Source: Torymus aiolomorphi
Lineage: Eukaryota; Arthropoda; Insecta; Hymenoptera; Torymidae
Length of the DNA: 64,000 bases
Assembly: GCA_036365515.1 (NCBI GenBank)
Contig: CM070874.1
Coordinates: 175,758,297-175,822,296, forward strand
Direction of reading: 5' to 3'
Shown: positions 11,202-21,705 of the stretch, in pieces
Position numbering within the stretch: the stretch's first letter is position 1
Layout: every line of letters starts with the position of its first letter
Notes under the pieces: model-generated
Told to the model about the DNA's origin: nothing
Databases searched by the model: none
The model's input: the letters and a program-made list of their open reading frames with translations, nothing else
Translations under genes and position numbers: made by a program

Positions 11202-12413
11202 GTGGAGAGCGAAGAAGTGCCCGTGATTCAACCGAATGAAGTCAACCAAGAAACTTGCTCGCGATGGTGGCTTCAAGTAGGTGTAGCCGGTGACAGGCTA
11301 CGAGCACTCTTCGATACAGGAGCTTCCTGGACTGGGATGAATTCCATAGGCCTACAGCTCGCTACGGCCTGTGGAAAAGAGTTAATCCCAGCCAGCGGCC
11401 TAACGGCACTGGTGGCAAACAGGCAAAGCATAGTAGTGGTTGGCTATGTGTATCTGCCCATGGTCGTGGCTGGCGTGTGCAAAGAAGTGCGGGTCGCAAT
11501 AATGCCAGATCTAGATACGGAGTGCTACTTGGGGGTAAACTTCATTAAGAAGTTTAGCGCTGTCTTAGACCCCACAGATAACACGCTGCATCTCAAGGAT
11601 GACGATGCAAGCGTAAAGTTAGAAGTAGCCGCCATAACCGCAAACAATACCGTGTCCGTATCAGCTATAGGGTTGGCGGACCCAACAGAAGAACAGCGCA
11701 AAGAGGTAGAAGCTTTAGTAGCTCAGCTGATCGGTAACAGCCTGGCACCACTAGGGTGTACTTCGGGGATCGAGCATGCAATAGACGTCGGATCTACAAG
11801 ACCCATTAAACAGAAGTACTACCCTGTATCTCAGAAACTCGAGGAAGAGATGCACAAACAGGTGGAGGAAATGCTAGTCGCGGGAATAATAAAACCCTCG
11901 ACAAGTGGCTGGTCAAGTCCAGTGGTAATGGTACGCAAGTCCAACGGGAAGTTCCGTTTCTGCGTGGACTTCAGAAAAGTGAACGCAACGTCAAGGCCAG
12001 ATGCGTACCCGTTACCATACATGGAAAGTATCTTGTGCAAACTGCAGAAAGTGCGATACATCTCCACGTTGGATTTAAGCAGTGCGTACCACCAGATACC
12101 ACTTAGTCCGGAGTCCAAAGAGACTACGGCCTTCACCGTGCCAGGCAAAGGGCTTTTCCAATTTACGAGAATGCCCTACGGTCTTTCGTATGCCGGAGCG
12201 TCCTTCCAGAGGCTGATTGACAAAGTCATCGTCCCCGAACTCGAACCTTTTGCTTACTCGTATCTCGACGATATAATAATAGTCACAGAGACATTCGAGG
12301 AGCATAAAGAGTTTCTAAAAAGAGTTCTGGACAGGATACAGGACGCGGGCCTCACAATAAATCGCGAGAAGAGCGTGTTCTGTCGCGATGAGTCCAATAT
12401 CTCGGGGTCATAG
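11202..12413 (+). pseudogene. pol: pol part 1: aspartic protease and reverse transcriptase
   Basis: A 403-codon frame. The retropepsin active site is LFDTGAS (DTGAS at 11313-11327), followed by a linker and the reverse transcriptase palm and fingers with FRFCVDFRKVN, TLDLSSAYHQI and the catalytic SYLDDIII (YLDD at 12261-12272). The frame ends prematurely at a one-base shift near 12391, just before the conserved QYLG block, which continues in another frame. It is the first of at least four pol frameshifts, so no Pol polyprotein can be made. Gypsy family assignment is secure. Confidence 0.93.
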
Positions 12414-13222
12414 TAAATAGAGATGGTTTTAAGCCAGACCCCGAGAAAATAAAGCCTATCATGGAATATCCGGTACCGAAAAACGTCCATCAGCTGAGAC
12501 GCTTCTTAGGAATGGCCTCGTGGTATAGAAAGTTTTTATCGAACTTCGCCACAATTGGTGAACCACCGACTGAATTAACGAAAAAGGATCGGAAATATGA
12601 GTGGTCAACGACACAAGCAGAGGCCTTCCAAAAGCCCAAAGCGCTAGTAGCTTCTGCACCGATTCTACACAGACCGGTATCTAACGCGCAGTTCGTGGTG
12701 CATACTGACGCGAGCGATACAGGTCTGGGAGCGGTGCTATACCAAATAATTGACGGCGATGAAAGAGTCCTAGAGTTCGCGAGTCGAACTCTGAGCGCAG
12801 CCGAGAGGAATTATAGCGTGACGGAACGAGAATGTCTAGCAATTCTCTGGGCAATTAAAAAGTTCCATCCGTATACAGAGGCCTACGACTTCAAGGTTAT
12901 CACGGACCATAGCAGCTTGAAGTGGCTCCGTGACCTCCAAAACCCTACCGGTAGGTTAGCTAGGTGGGCTTTGGAGCTGCAGAACCACAGTTTCACGGTC
13001 GAACATCGAAAGGGCTCGTTGAACAATGTCCCAGATGCCCTTTCACGGGTGTTCGAGGAAGAAGAGCCAGCGGTCGCCGCGTTAGAGCTCGAACGCGATA
13101 CAAACGACCGCTGGTACCTCAAGATCGTGAAAGAGGTTCAACAGCAGCCACGAGACTTCCCCACGTTCAAGCTGGCGGGGGGGGGGGGAGACTGTACAAG
13201 TACAACCCTAATGAAGTCATAG
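12392..13222 (+). pseudogene. pol: pol part 2: RT thumb/connection and RNase H
   Basis: Continuation of pol after the frameshift near 12391. It carries QYLGVIVNRDG, the RT thumb (LRRFLGMASWYRKFL) and an RNase H domain with HTDASDTGLGAVLYQ (first catalytic Asp), FASRTLSAAERNYSVTERE (catalytic Glu) and ITDHSSLKWL (catalytic Asp). The frame is lost at a run of G residues near 13176-13187. Homopolymer shifts of this kind may be true decay or sequencing noise, but the other breaks in pol support real decay. Confidence 0.92.
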
Positions 13223-14375
13223 ACGAATCTCTCGGCGACGACGATGCATGGAAGTTAGCAGTCCCTCACGAAAAGCGACGCGAAGTACTGAGAGAATGCC
13301 ATGACTTTCCAACTGCTGGACACTTGGGCCGCGAGAAAGCTCTAGAGAGAGAGAGTAAGGCGGAAGTATTATTGGCCACACATGTCTCGAGATGTGGCCA
13401 GATATGTGAATCAGTGCCAAATTTGCCAGCAGTGCAAAGTCGAACAGCGCGCTCCAGCAGGTTTCATGGGACGTCGCATTACAGAACGTCCATGGCAAAT
13501 CGTGGCCAGCGACATTATGGGACCCCTCCCTAAAACCAAGCACGGCCACGAACATTCTCATCTTCCAGGACCTGTTCACACGCTGGATCGAAGTAATTCC
13601 GATAAAAAGGGCAGATGGCAAATCGGTGATAAAAGGGCTCAACGAACGAGTATGTCTGCGGTTCGGAGTCCCCGAGGTGTTTCTCTCCGATAATGGGACT
13701 GAATTTAAGAATGCACCCTTAGAGGCATTCTTAAAGGAGAGAAACGTACATCACACGTTTACACCACCATATCACCCTCATGCCAATCCTGTCGAGCGTG
13801 TGAACCGAACGGTGAAGACCATGATCATGTCTTACGCTGAGGAGAATCACCGGTCCTGGGATGAGCATCTGAATGAGCTGGCGTTCGCGTATAATACGGC
13901 AGAACACAGCTCTACCAAGATAAGTCCTGCCATGCTCACTTACAGCCGACAGCCTGACCCACCGAAGACACTAAGGCGGGAGGAAGACAGGTTAGCCGAA
14001 GAGCAAGGGCAGCAAGAGGCGATAAATAATTGGGTGGCGCGCATGGACAAGCTCCACGAATTGCACGTTCGGGCGGCGGCCGACGCGCAAGCGGAGCAGG
14101 CGAGACAAGCCAAATATTATGACGCTCATCGTCGACCTCCAGAATTCTTTCTAGGCGATCGTGTATGGAGAGAGAATAAGGTACTATCCTCAGCAGCTGA
14201 GGGGATTTCTGCCAAACTAGCCCCGAAGTACGCGGGGCCCTACACGATTGTGAATATTCTAGGCCAAGACACCTATGAAATCCAATGTGAGGATGGTCGA
14301 ACAATACGTCTCGTCCATGCGCAGCAACTCAAGCGATACGTCTCTGCAGAAGAGCCCAAGAACTACTTGGATTAA
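13188..14375 (+). pseudogene. pol: pol part 3: integrase
   Basis: The integrase is spread over three frames. A zinc-binding HHCC region has AGHLGREK and then CQICQQC after a frameshift near 13340. The catalytic core has ASDIMGPL (first Asp), LSDNGTEF (second Asp, 13688-13711) and NPVERVNRTVK (Glu), with another frameshift near 13550. The last frame (13626-14375) ends with a GPY/F-type module (KYAGPYTIVNIL...YEIQ) followed by RLVHAQQLKRY. The TAA at 14373-14375 ends this frame, but coding-like sequence continues in the same frame beyond it. Confidence 0.93.
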
Positions 14376-14687
14376 AGTAATCAAGAAGTAGCACAGTCGC
14401 TACCACCGAGGGAGTCTTCACCCGAACGTAATGTGCCAGCGGACAACAGAGTTTGCCAGGGGAATGTACAGCCTCGGGCGACGGCTAAGAGGCACGGTCC
14501 ACCTCGTAAGACCGCGCTATTAGTTAGGCCAGGAAAGCGTGCGAGCGACGGCCGACCTACGCGTGTGGTCGATCCAACAGAGTCCAAGCGAGGCCCAGGA
14601 AGGCCAAAGGGCTCGAAGAAGAAGCCTGCACCTTCGGATGTCTGGCCAATTAGCCCCCGTCGAACCCGAACGTCCAAAAAGCGCTAA
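14376..14687 (+). pseudogene. Possible C-terminal pol extension with AT-hook-like motif
   Basis: After the pol stop, the same reading frame stays open for about 100 codons to 14687. It is basic and Pro-rich and contains KRGPGRPKGSKKK near 14588-14626, which resembles an AT-hook (GRP core flanked by basic residues). Some gypsy-type integrases end in chromatin-binding modules such as chromodomains; an AT-hook tail would be an analogous targeting device. That is inference. It could equally be an independent small ORF or the start of the third ORF. Confidence 0.45.
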
Positions 14688-14689
14688 CT

Positions 14690-15783
14690 GTGTCGTCCAG
14701 AAATTGTGCCGTCCGTACTAACCCGTGTTCGTCCTTGTTTTCCGATCCTCAGTCTCACCAATCTCCGGGGTCAATTTGCCTGTTGCAGGATATGCTGGGC
14801 CTGACTCTAGAAATAGCAGAGATGGCGAAGAAGGTGATTGCTGGATTAATCCAGTGCAACCCTGACCCCGCCGTCATTGACTTCCTGGAGCAGGTAGTGG
14901 AGGGCATAGACGCGGTGACACTGGCACCGCCGCCAGTGGAAGAGCCCTCCACACTTGTAATAGAGGAGTTAGAGGCGCCGGAACCAAGAAGGAGACCTTC
15001 GGGACCAGCCGACTTGGTCCGTCCCCGCTCCGGCGACCTCATCCTCCGAAGGAGCAGCGGGAGAAGAGCGGGGCTCGGCCAGAAGAAGAAGCACCAACCG
15101 AGTCGATTGGTGCTGGCCGAGTCCCCGAAGAGGAGGCGGCCCGGACCCATCATTGTGCGCCGGAAGTTGACGCCGGCGCAGCTCAGGCCGCAAAAGGAAA
15201 AAAAGAAGATGCTCCGACCCAGGCCCCAAAAGGAGCACCGACCGATGAAGTCGGTGCGGCCTGGGTCCCGGTGGAGCAGGCTCTAGAGGAGGTGCGGCGC
15301 CTCAGCAAGTCCTCGCGCGCAGCGGAGGATGCTGCCCTGGCCGCACTGGAGGATTTTCTCCAGTGCCACGGTGAGGCCGGCGAGCGGCAAGCCGGCAAAT
15401 GGGTCGGAATGGCCCAAGGCCGGCGAGAAGAGCTCGCGGCCGCCGCAGAGGCCAGGGCCACCAGGCTGTGCCGCGCCGCCTTGTAGAAGCAGGAGGAGGC
15501 TCGTCTGGGACGTGCGCAGGAGCGCATGGAAGAGGCCAGGCGAGCCAGGGAAAAGGCGGAGGAGACGGCGCGTCGGGCCAAAGAAGAGGCCCAGCGTCGT
15601 CTCCTACGAGAAGAGGAGCGCCTCCAAAGGGCGCTCGAAGAGGAGCACGCGGCCCGGGAGGCGTTAAATGAACAGGCGCTTCCCCGGTGCTTCATGTGTG
15701 GCGAGCTTGGGGTAAAGAAGTCGAAGCACTGCCCCAACCAAGCTCGCGACAAGGGGCGCCGGACTTACTCCCGGGCCAGCTGA
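14690..15783 (+). pseudogene. Third ORF with coiled-coil and C-terminal CCHC zinc knuckle
   Basis: Between pol and the 3' LTR lies coding-like sequence in two frames: 14690-15286, then 15271-15783 interrupted by one TAG at 15484-15486. The start is Leu/Glu/Val-rich (MLGLTLEIAEMAKKV), the middle is Arg/Pro-rich, and the last part is a Glu/Arg/Ala coiled coil ending in CFMCGELGVKKSKHCPN, a CX2CX9HC-like zinc knuckle variant. This is the position of env in errantivirus-type gypsies, but no signal peptide or transmembrane segment is visible, so it is not env-like. It resembles a nucleocapsid or gag-like protein. Its role is unknown. Confidence 0.6.
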
Positions 15784-15975
15784 AGAGGGCTAAACCCTGG
15801 TCTTTTTTTTTTTTTTAATAAAAATTAAAAAAAAAAAAGATAATGGGTGACTCCGCTTCTTATACTTGCCTTGTCCCAAATTCCTTCCCGAAAGGCTCCA
15901 CCGAATTAACCTTATCTTCAGGTACGACGACGGCCATGGATGGCAGAGCTGCTCGCGGTCCCCTAAGCAGCGTCT

Positions 15976-15985
15976 GGCGGGGGGG
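15976..15985 (+). other. Polypurine tract of the gypsy-type element
   Basis: A G-rich run (GGCGGGGGGG) abuts the first base of the 3' LTR, the expected primer site for plus-strand DNA synthesis. Confidence 0.7.
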
Positions 15986-16291
15986 TGTAACACGTGCGCG
16001 AGTTAGGTAATTCGAATTACCCGCGCCGAGCAGGCATGCTCACCGGGGGCACGAGCGCGCGAGCATCCTGACCGGGTTAGAACGGTCTCGCGACGCGTAA
16101 TATGCCCGTCGCGTACCCGCGAAGCTGCTACGGTTTTATGCGAGTCACGGCAGCCATCTTCGTCTCTGCCATCGCGCCGTAAGCATCTTTCCAGCGTGTC
16201 TCTCTAAAATTTATTGAGTTCGCGTCGTATAGTTTTATATATAGCTTTACAGCGTATAGAGTGGAGGCGCCGACTAGCGAGCGAGCGAAAG

Positions 16292-16366
<75 letters not shown>

Positions 16367-17099
16367 TACTGCGTCGCGTGTGCCACGAGCAGAACGAGGG
16401 ACAGCGAGCGAGGAGCCGGCAGCCAGCCCGCCTGCCGACCCAATACAGCGAGAAAGAGAGAGAGAGAAAGAGAGCGTAACTGCTGTGCGAGCGAGAGTGA
16501 GGGAGAGAGCCGAGTGTACCGGTTGCTCCTTCCTAACGTAAGTTTTCTACTCTCCTCTCGCGGATTTATTGTAAAGGCTCGCACGGAAATCGCCCCGTGC
16601 AAGCTTTCTGTGCCGTGTACGTGCGGGTGTGTGTCAGCCCGCCGTACTTTAACATCGCGCGCGAGGTTAGCAGCTTCGCCGCGCGCCGTATCGTTCGCGC
16701 GTTTGAATGTTAACGGTCGCGCGCGAACTAACTCATTGTTCTAATCAGCATGGGCGTTGTGCTTGTAATTACTATTGGTTTTAATATACTGTGATATCTA
16801 GTTACTCGTCGCGTTGTTCATTACAACCTGTCCTTCTCCCGGATACCGCTGCCTCCGCGGGAAAACGACTCCGCCGGTCGTTTTCATATCTGAGTATAGC
16901 GGCCGCGCGCTTTACTCTTCGAACTCGCGCTTTTTCACTCAGCGATCCAATTAGTTGGAAAGCGAAGTTCGTGTGCGATCTTCGCGTTGTTTTCGGGATT
17001 CCAGGAGCAAATTTTAGTCTGGCACCCGCGGCACCGTGTTCTAGGGCAGCGCTGGCCTGTGGCTTGTTGGGATTTTCCCCCTCTAGCCATCCCGTTACA
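15986..17099 (+). repeat. 3' LTR of the gypsy-type element
   Basis: Matches the 5' LTR (7087-8165), with TGTAAC and GTTACA ends. It is 35 bp longer mainly because of a (GA)n expansion at about 16291-16361, and it lacks a short stretch near its 3' end. Arg-Glu and Ser-Leu open frames over the GA tract are translations of the microsatellite. Confidence 0.95.
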
Positions 17100-17103
17100 A
17101 TGA

Positions 17104-17750
17104 ATATAATTAATTATTAATTATTAATTATTATTATTATTAATATATTTATTAATTATTATTATGAATTATTTTTCATTATTCATTATTTTTATAATAA
17201 TTTCTATTCTGTACTGAAACTTTTACACTAATTATAGGAATGTGCAAATTGAGTGCATTCGGATTTTTATATATTTTAAAAAGGAGCAAGTTGGAGCAAA
17301 AAATTCCAAATGATTATGAAAATATACATCTTCCACAACATCAAGAAATGTAGACATAAGTGAAGAGGCGTGAAGAACTTTTTTATTTTACCTTTTTGTA
17401 CAAAAAAACGTTCAAATTAACGTAATTTTTAGCTACTAATTTCTCATGTAAATTTTAATCTATTAATTACCTATATCTGCCAAAGTTTTAGTTTATAATA
17501 TGTATTATGAAAATAATGTAGCAGTTCAGCCGAATTATTGGAAGCACACAGTAAATTATACTTTTTATTTTTAATAATATGTGAAAAATTAAAAATATTA
17601 AAAAATGGAAAATTTCATAAACTTTGAAGCTTTACACACAAGAAAAAAGTGCTATAATTTAAATGTAAACCCGTTTTTGAGTTCTATTTTTACTATAAAT
17701 TGAAAATATAATAAAATTTTATACATAATTTAAAATTTCAAAAATCGAAT
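17104..17750. other. AT-rich spacer
   Basis: TTA/ATT-rich DNA directly right of the gypsy TSD. I see no coding potential, TIRs or RNA genes. Confidence 0.6.
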
Positions 17751-17751
17751 T

Positions 17752-18075
17752 TTGGCCAGCTTTTTTGGAAAAGGAACCATTGTGCGCTGTAGCTTGCGCG
17801 TCCTGCGCGACGCATGGTCGCGGCGCTCGGTAGAGAGGGAAGCCGGCTACTCAGTTGCCTGCTCTCTCTCCTCGCTGTACGAGCTCCGGTACGTGTGTAT
17901 ATCGGTGTGTACATGGATGTACACATTCGTACGCTCGCTGTCCCATGCCATTGACAGATCCGTCGGCTTTCTTTCTCTAGCGCACGCGTTATCCGAGAGA
18001 GAAAGTGTTTCGCATTCGGTTTTTAGTATCGATACGCCTATTGAACAGTTGCATCGTTACAAACTTATAAGGTAA
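17752..18075 (+). promoter_or_regulatory. Isolated GC-rich island, possible promoter or first exon
   Basis: About 300 bp of GC-rich, CpG-containing sequence between very AT-rich flanks. An open frame of 107 codons spans it but has low-complexity content and no recognisable domain. It contains TCAGTT near 17850, an arthropod Inr-like sequence, and ends at ATAAGGTAAAT (18067-18077), a plausible splice donor. A noncoding first exon of an unseen gene is possible. An old LTR fragment is the main alternative, because the window's LTRs are similarly GC-rich. Confidence 0.25.
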
Positions 18076-18420
18076 ATTGCGAACTATAAAATACATTCTA
18101 ATTGATTGCCTTACGTATGTCAACAAAAAAAAAAATTCAAGGTGAAGAATCATCTTAGATTAACTACTTACGCAGAAAGCTCAGTTGAATTCTTAAATGC
18201 AGTCATGCGATTTCAAGGTCAGTTAGATGATACCTTGTCGTAGCGTACAATAATTTGAATCTAATTTAATACAATCTAAAACATGGTGCATCGCTCCTAC
18301 AAGTTGTGTCTGCGTTGTACTTGAATCTGAAATAGAAAGTATGTAATGAGAATCACAAGTGTAGTATTGTAAAGTATATAAAAAATTATTTACTTAAATA
18401 ACTTGAATACATACAACTTA

Positions 18421-19560
18421 TCAGTCAATAGTCATATAATACCAAGATTTTAGGACCTCTTCCATCAAAATATATGCAGTTCCTGGACCTGGAGTCGACG
18501 GCAGAGCCCACAATTTTACATTATGTAGAAAACAGCTTTAAAGATAAAATTACCTAAATACAACTGTATTTCTGTAACTCTTCTTCTGTAACTCCTGCTC
18601 TGCCCTGAAATATAAAAAAGTATTGTTTTTAGCTTAAAATCTTTTAAATTTGGAACAAGTATTCTGATACCTCAGTTTATGGTCCATCAGACTTGTAAGC
18701 TATATGAGCACACGTAGCAGCAACAGCCATAGCTACATCAGTCAGTTAAGCATTGTTGCGTGGTCAAATATAAACTTCCTTTGGTGCTACATATTTTTAA
18801 TAAACCTTTTCACACATAGGTAATTATATACTGAGGTAAATGTAGAATGTGTTGAGAAAGTCAAAATCTTTAATGCATGTTATGAAGCCAGTATCGCCTT
18901 AGCCAAATGCTTAAAAAAATGTTTATAGCAGCAACACTCCTATATTGATCTTCTTTTAATATCTGGTAGGTTGAACATTTTACTTTTTCTTCATTATTCT
19001 TTTTCACATATAACATTATTACTTAATAAAGAGAATACGACTAATATATATTTATTGCAATGAATAACTGTTTTCACTTCAGTAAATAAAATATCTATTA
19101 TATTATATTGAGATTCAGACGATGGTTGATGATGGTAGCTTTCTGGCAGAAGCGAAGGTTCTAAAATTTTTTTTTCTGCACAATAGCATATCTTTCACTT
19201 CCTTTCAAAATTGATTTGAATCTGTACACTAAATTTTTTTTCTAAAAGTCAGTATGGACTTATTTTTTCTTTAGTATCGATCCCTGTTATTTTAAGTATA
19301 AAGTTTCCAATAAAAGTTCGAGTACTAAAAAGCTATTTCTAAAACTTGAATTCAACTGTCACTGAACACTTGCATTATACTTTTAATAACTTTTCTAATA
19401 TACCTTCACATCTTATACACTAAATGTTTACTCAAAAATCCGTTTATGAATGCAAAAAATGAACACTAAGAACAACACTTTGTATAAAGAAGCTTCTGAT
19501 ATCACAGTGATTAAATTATTAACCACTTTAAATTATTTTTTAAAAATAAAACATTTCTAA
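18421..19560. repeat. Direct duplication, copy A (about 1.1 kb)
   Basis: Starting at TCAGTCAATAG.CATATAA, this stretch is colinear with 20700-22070. Shared landmarks include CTGGAGTCGACGG.AGAGCC, CTTGTAAGCTATA, the AGCAACACTCCTATATTG block and AACAACACTTTGTATAAA. Divergence is moderate, with small indels. Copy B contains an extra 270-bp insertion absent here. Both copies carry remnants of the same minus-strand coding exon. Confidence 0.85.
19075..19265 (-). pseudogene. Degenerate exon, copy A of an unrecognised gene
   Basis: On the minus strand this matches the open exon at 21290-21560: SERYAI, then, after a frame change, ESYHHQ and YNIIDILF correspond to SKRYAI, ESYHYQ and YDIIDILF. Copy A has in-frame stops and a frame change at an A-run, so it is dead. 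I do not recognise the protein family. Confidence 0.5.
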
Positions 19561-19875
19561 ACATACAGTCCACTTCAGAATTAGTTCTTTTTTGAAAAAA
19601 ATAATTAGCATTTTAAGCTAATATTTAATTTCTATTTCTGTATAAAACTTAAAGGAGTGTATTCATATATAAATATGTTTAATGTTATTATCCAGGACCT
19701 CTTAGGGTTTTCTGCTATAAAAGTGGGTAAGGGCGCGCATTGCGCGTGCGCCATTGTCTGCGATAAAACATCTCTCTCAGTATTGGCTAACACCATGACG
19801 CCTGCGGCGCCCGCTTTAAGTTCCGTCGAATTTTACGTTGATTTCGGAAAAAAATTACGGAAAAAAAGGTCGTGA

Positions 19876-20029
19876 AAGTAACCATAAAGGTCCCCGAAAC
19901 TACAGGTCAAGTCCTGGAAGTTAAGTTAGACATATGCAGTTTCCAGGACTAGTCCCCGAAACTAGCAAATGTCCTGGAAACTAACGTTACGTATAATGAA
20001 TGTCTTGGATACTAACGTTGGACATAAAT
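19876..20029. repeat. Short interspersed palindromic segments
   Basis: GTTTCCAGGAC and GTCCTGGAAAC form an inverted pair around 19940-19983, and CCCCGAAACTA occurs twice. This resembles a decayed hairpin element. Nothing else is supported in this stretch. Confidence 0.4.
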
Positions 20030-20143
20030 AATGTGCCTTGCGCCAAGGCACACAACTTTGAGCCAATCGGAGCCAACCTCCGGCTTGGAGGCTTAATTTG
20101 CTCCGATTAGCTCAGAATCGTGTGCCTTGACACAAGGCACATT
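20030..20143. mobile_element. Short foldback (MITE-like) element
   Basis: About 114 bp with imperfect inverted arms of roughly 44 nt: it begins AATGTGCCTTGCGCCAAGGCAC and ends with the matching complement. Each arm itself contains a small palindrome (GTGCCTTG..CAAGGCAC), and the loop holds a third. The structure resembles small hairpin MITEs. It has no coding content, and the flanking target duplication is too short to define. Confidence 0.5.
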
Positions 20144-20239
20144 ATGTAGACACTCCTTAAAGAAAATAAGAAACGAACAAAATTTCAAAATATGCCACTA
20201 TTTAATATCTTAAAACATATGATTTTAAAAAAAATTTCC

Positions 20240-20540
20240 CCATTGTCTTTATGTATTTATTTTTGTTTTTCTTTATATGTTATTGTTTTTTTCTGCTCTT
20301 TTACTGTTTAATTCAATTATTTAATAAAATAGAGTTTGGTAATTTTGTCATTGTCTTTATCTATTTGTTTTGGTTTTTCTTTGTATATTATTGTTTTTTC
20401 TGTTCATTTTTATTTTTATTTTTTTTTTGTTTTTTTCTGTTTATTTTCTATACCCAATATTCCAATTCGTACAGAAGAAAACAGAATAAAACAGAAAAGA
20501 ATTAAAAAAAATCAAAACAAATAAGAAGAAACAGAAAAAA
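20240..20540. repeat. T-rich low-complexity tandem sequence
   Basis: A unit like TTTGTTTTTCTTTATATGTT is imperfectly repeated, followed by A-rich ACAGAA repeats. A Phe/Leu/Tyr-rich open frame here is a translation of the repeat, not a gene. Confidence 0.7.
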
Positions 20541-20570
20541 AACAGAAAGAAATAGAACTATTTTCTGCCA

Positions 20571-20747
20571 GGGAGTGGTCCTAAAATTTTGGTATTTTAT
20601 ATGACTATTGACTGAAGAGTTGTGTGTATCCAATTTATTTGATTAAATAATTTTTGATCGTAAAAAATTATTTAATCAAGTAAATTGGATATATACAACT
20701 GTTCAGTCAATAGACATATAAAATACCAAAATTTTAGGACCTCTCCC
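20571..20747. repeat. Long near-perfect hairpin (about 85-nt arms)
   Basis: 20571-20659 is the inverted complement of 20663-20747, with a loop of only a few nucleotides near GATCGTA. The right arm is the start of duplication copy B; copy A begins with a similar right-arm sequence (about 18420-18470) but lacks a left arm. Arms this long with almost no loop suggest a foldback terminus or an inverted duplication at the breakpoint of the local duplication. Confidence 0.8.
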
Positions 20748-21289
20748 ATTAAAATATATGCAGTTCCTGATTCTGGAGTCGACGGAAGAGCCTAAAATTT
20801 TACATTATGTACAAAACAGCTTTAAAGATAAAATTACTAAAATACTTCTTTATTTCTTCTTCATTATTTCTTAACTCCAGCTCTGCCCTGAAATACAAAA
20901 AAGTATTGTTTTTAGCTCAAAATATTTTACATTTAGAACAAATATTCTGGTAAATGGATATACGGTCCATCAGACTTGTAAGCTATAAGCACGCGTAACA
21001 GTCATATTCACATCAGTCAGTCAAGTTTGTTAAGTGGTTTAACATGTAGATCCTTTGGTGCCTTTAAATCCGTATGTTTTTAATAATCTTTATTACATAT
21101 ATTAGATTCTTATATACTGAGGTAAATAAAGAATGTGTTGAGAAATCCAAAATCCTTCATGCATGTTATGAAGCCAGTATCACCATAGCCAAATGCTTAA
21201 AAAAAATGTTTATAGCAGCAACACTCCTATATTGATCTTCTTTTAATGTCTGATAGGGCGAACTTCTTTATTTGTCCTTCATTATTCTT

Positions 21290-21560
21290 TTTCACATATA
21301 ATATTATTACTTAATAAAGAGAATACGACTGATATATATTTATTGCAGTGCATAACTGTTTTGACTTCACAAAATAAAATGTCAATTATATCATAGTGAG
21401 ATTCAGGCGATGATTGATAATGGTAGCTTTCTGACTGAAGTGAAGGTTCCATAATGTTTTTCTGCCCAATAGCATATCTTTTGCTTCCTTTAAAAGTTGA
21501 TTTAAATCTGTACTCTAAATGGTTTTTGTAATAGTCAGTATAGACTTAATTTTTCTTTAG
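21290..21560 (-). CDS. Candidate exon of an unrecognised gene, copy B
   Basis: Minus-strand open stretch of about 80 codons. It contains YRFKSTFKGSKRYAIGQKN, EPSLQSESYHYQSS and HYDIIDILFCEVK and ends in a stop near 21290. The paralogous copy A is conserved at the protein level but carries stops. Upstream, AAATTAAG near 21557 could be a splice acceptor. A second short conserved piece (RSVAAINIFFKHLA) lies near 21180-21235 on the same strand. I cannot assign a family; it may derive from a transposon-borne gene. Treat it as a probable decaying exon rather than a confirmed gene. Confidence 0.4.
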
Positions 21561-21705
21561 TATCAATCCCTGCTATTTTAAGTATAAAGTGTCCAATAAA
21601 AGTTCAAGTACTAAAAAGCTATTTCTAAAACTTTAATTCAACTGTCACTCGTATTATTCAAATACTTTTAAAAACTTATTTAAAATACCTTTACGTATTA
21701 TATAA

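Larger units (their letters stand above)
7087..17099 (+). mobile_element. Complete, inactive gypsy-type LTR retrotransposon (10.0 kb)
   Basis: Two LTRs (7087-8165 and 15986-17099), both with TGTAAC...GTTACA ends, enclose gag, pol and a third ORF, and a 4-bp target duplication ATGA flanks the element (7083-7086 and 17100-17103). The order protease, reverse transcriptase, RNase H, integrase identifies the gypsy (Metaviridae) superfamily. The LTRs differ by scattered substitutions and indels, and gag and pol carry stops and several frameshifts, so it is an old, dead copy. It is related to the gag-only element at 38112-42889 through a gag-like N-terminal segment and similar TGGCGCC primer-binding site. 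Confidence 0.97.

Noticed and set aside
15183..15752. 189-codon minus frame opposite the gypsy third ORF
   Set aside because: Shadow of the Arg/Glu/Ala-rich coiled-coil coding strand.
16214..16744. Long Arg/Glu and Ser/Leu frames over 3' LTR, and the similar ones at 7312-7796 and 52799-53325
   Set aside because: They are translations of (GA)n and GCGA microsatellites within LTRs or promoter spacers.
20251..20505. 84-codon hydrophobic frame as a membrane protein
   Set aside because: It is Phe/Leu/Tyr translation of a T-rich tandem low-complexity tract.
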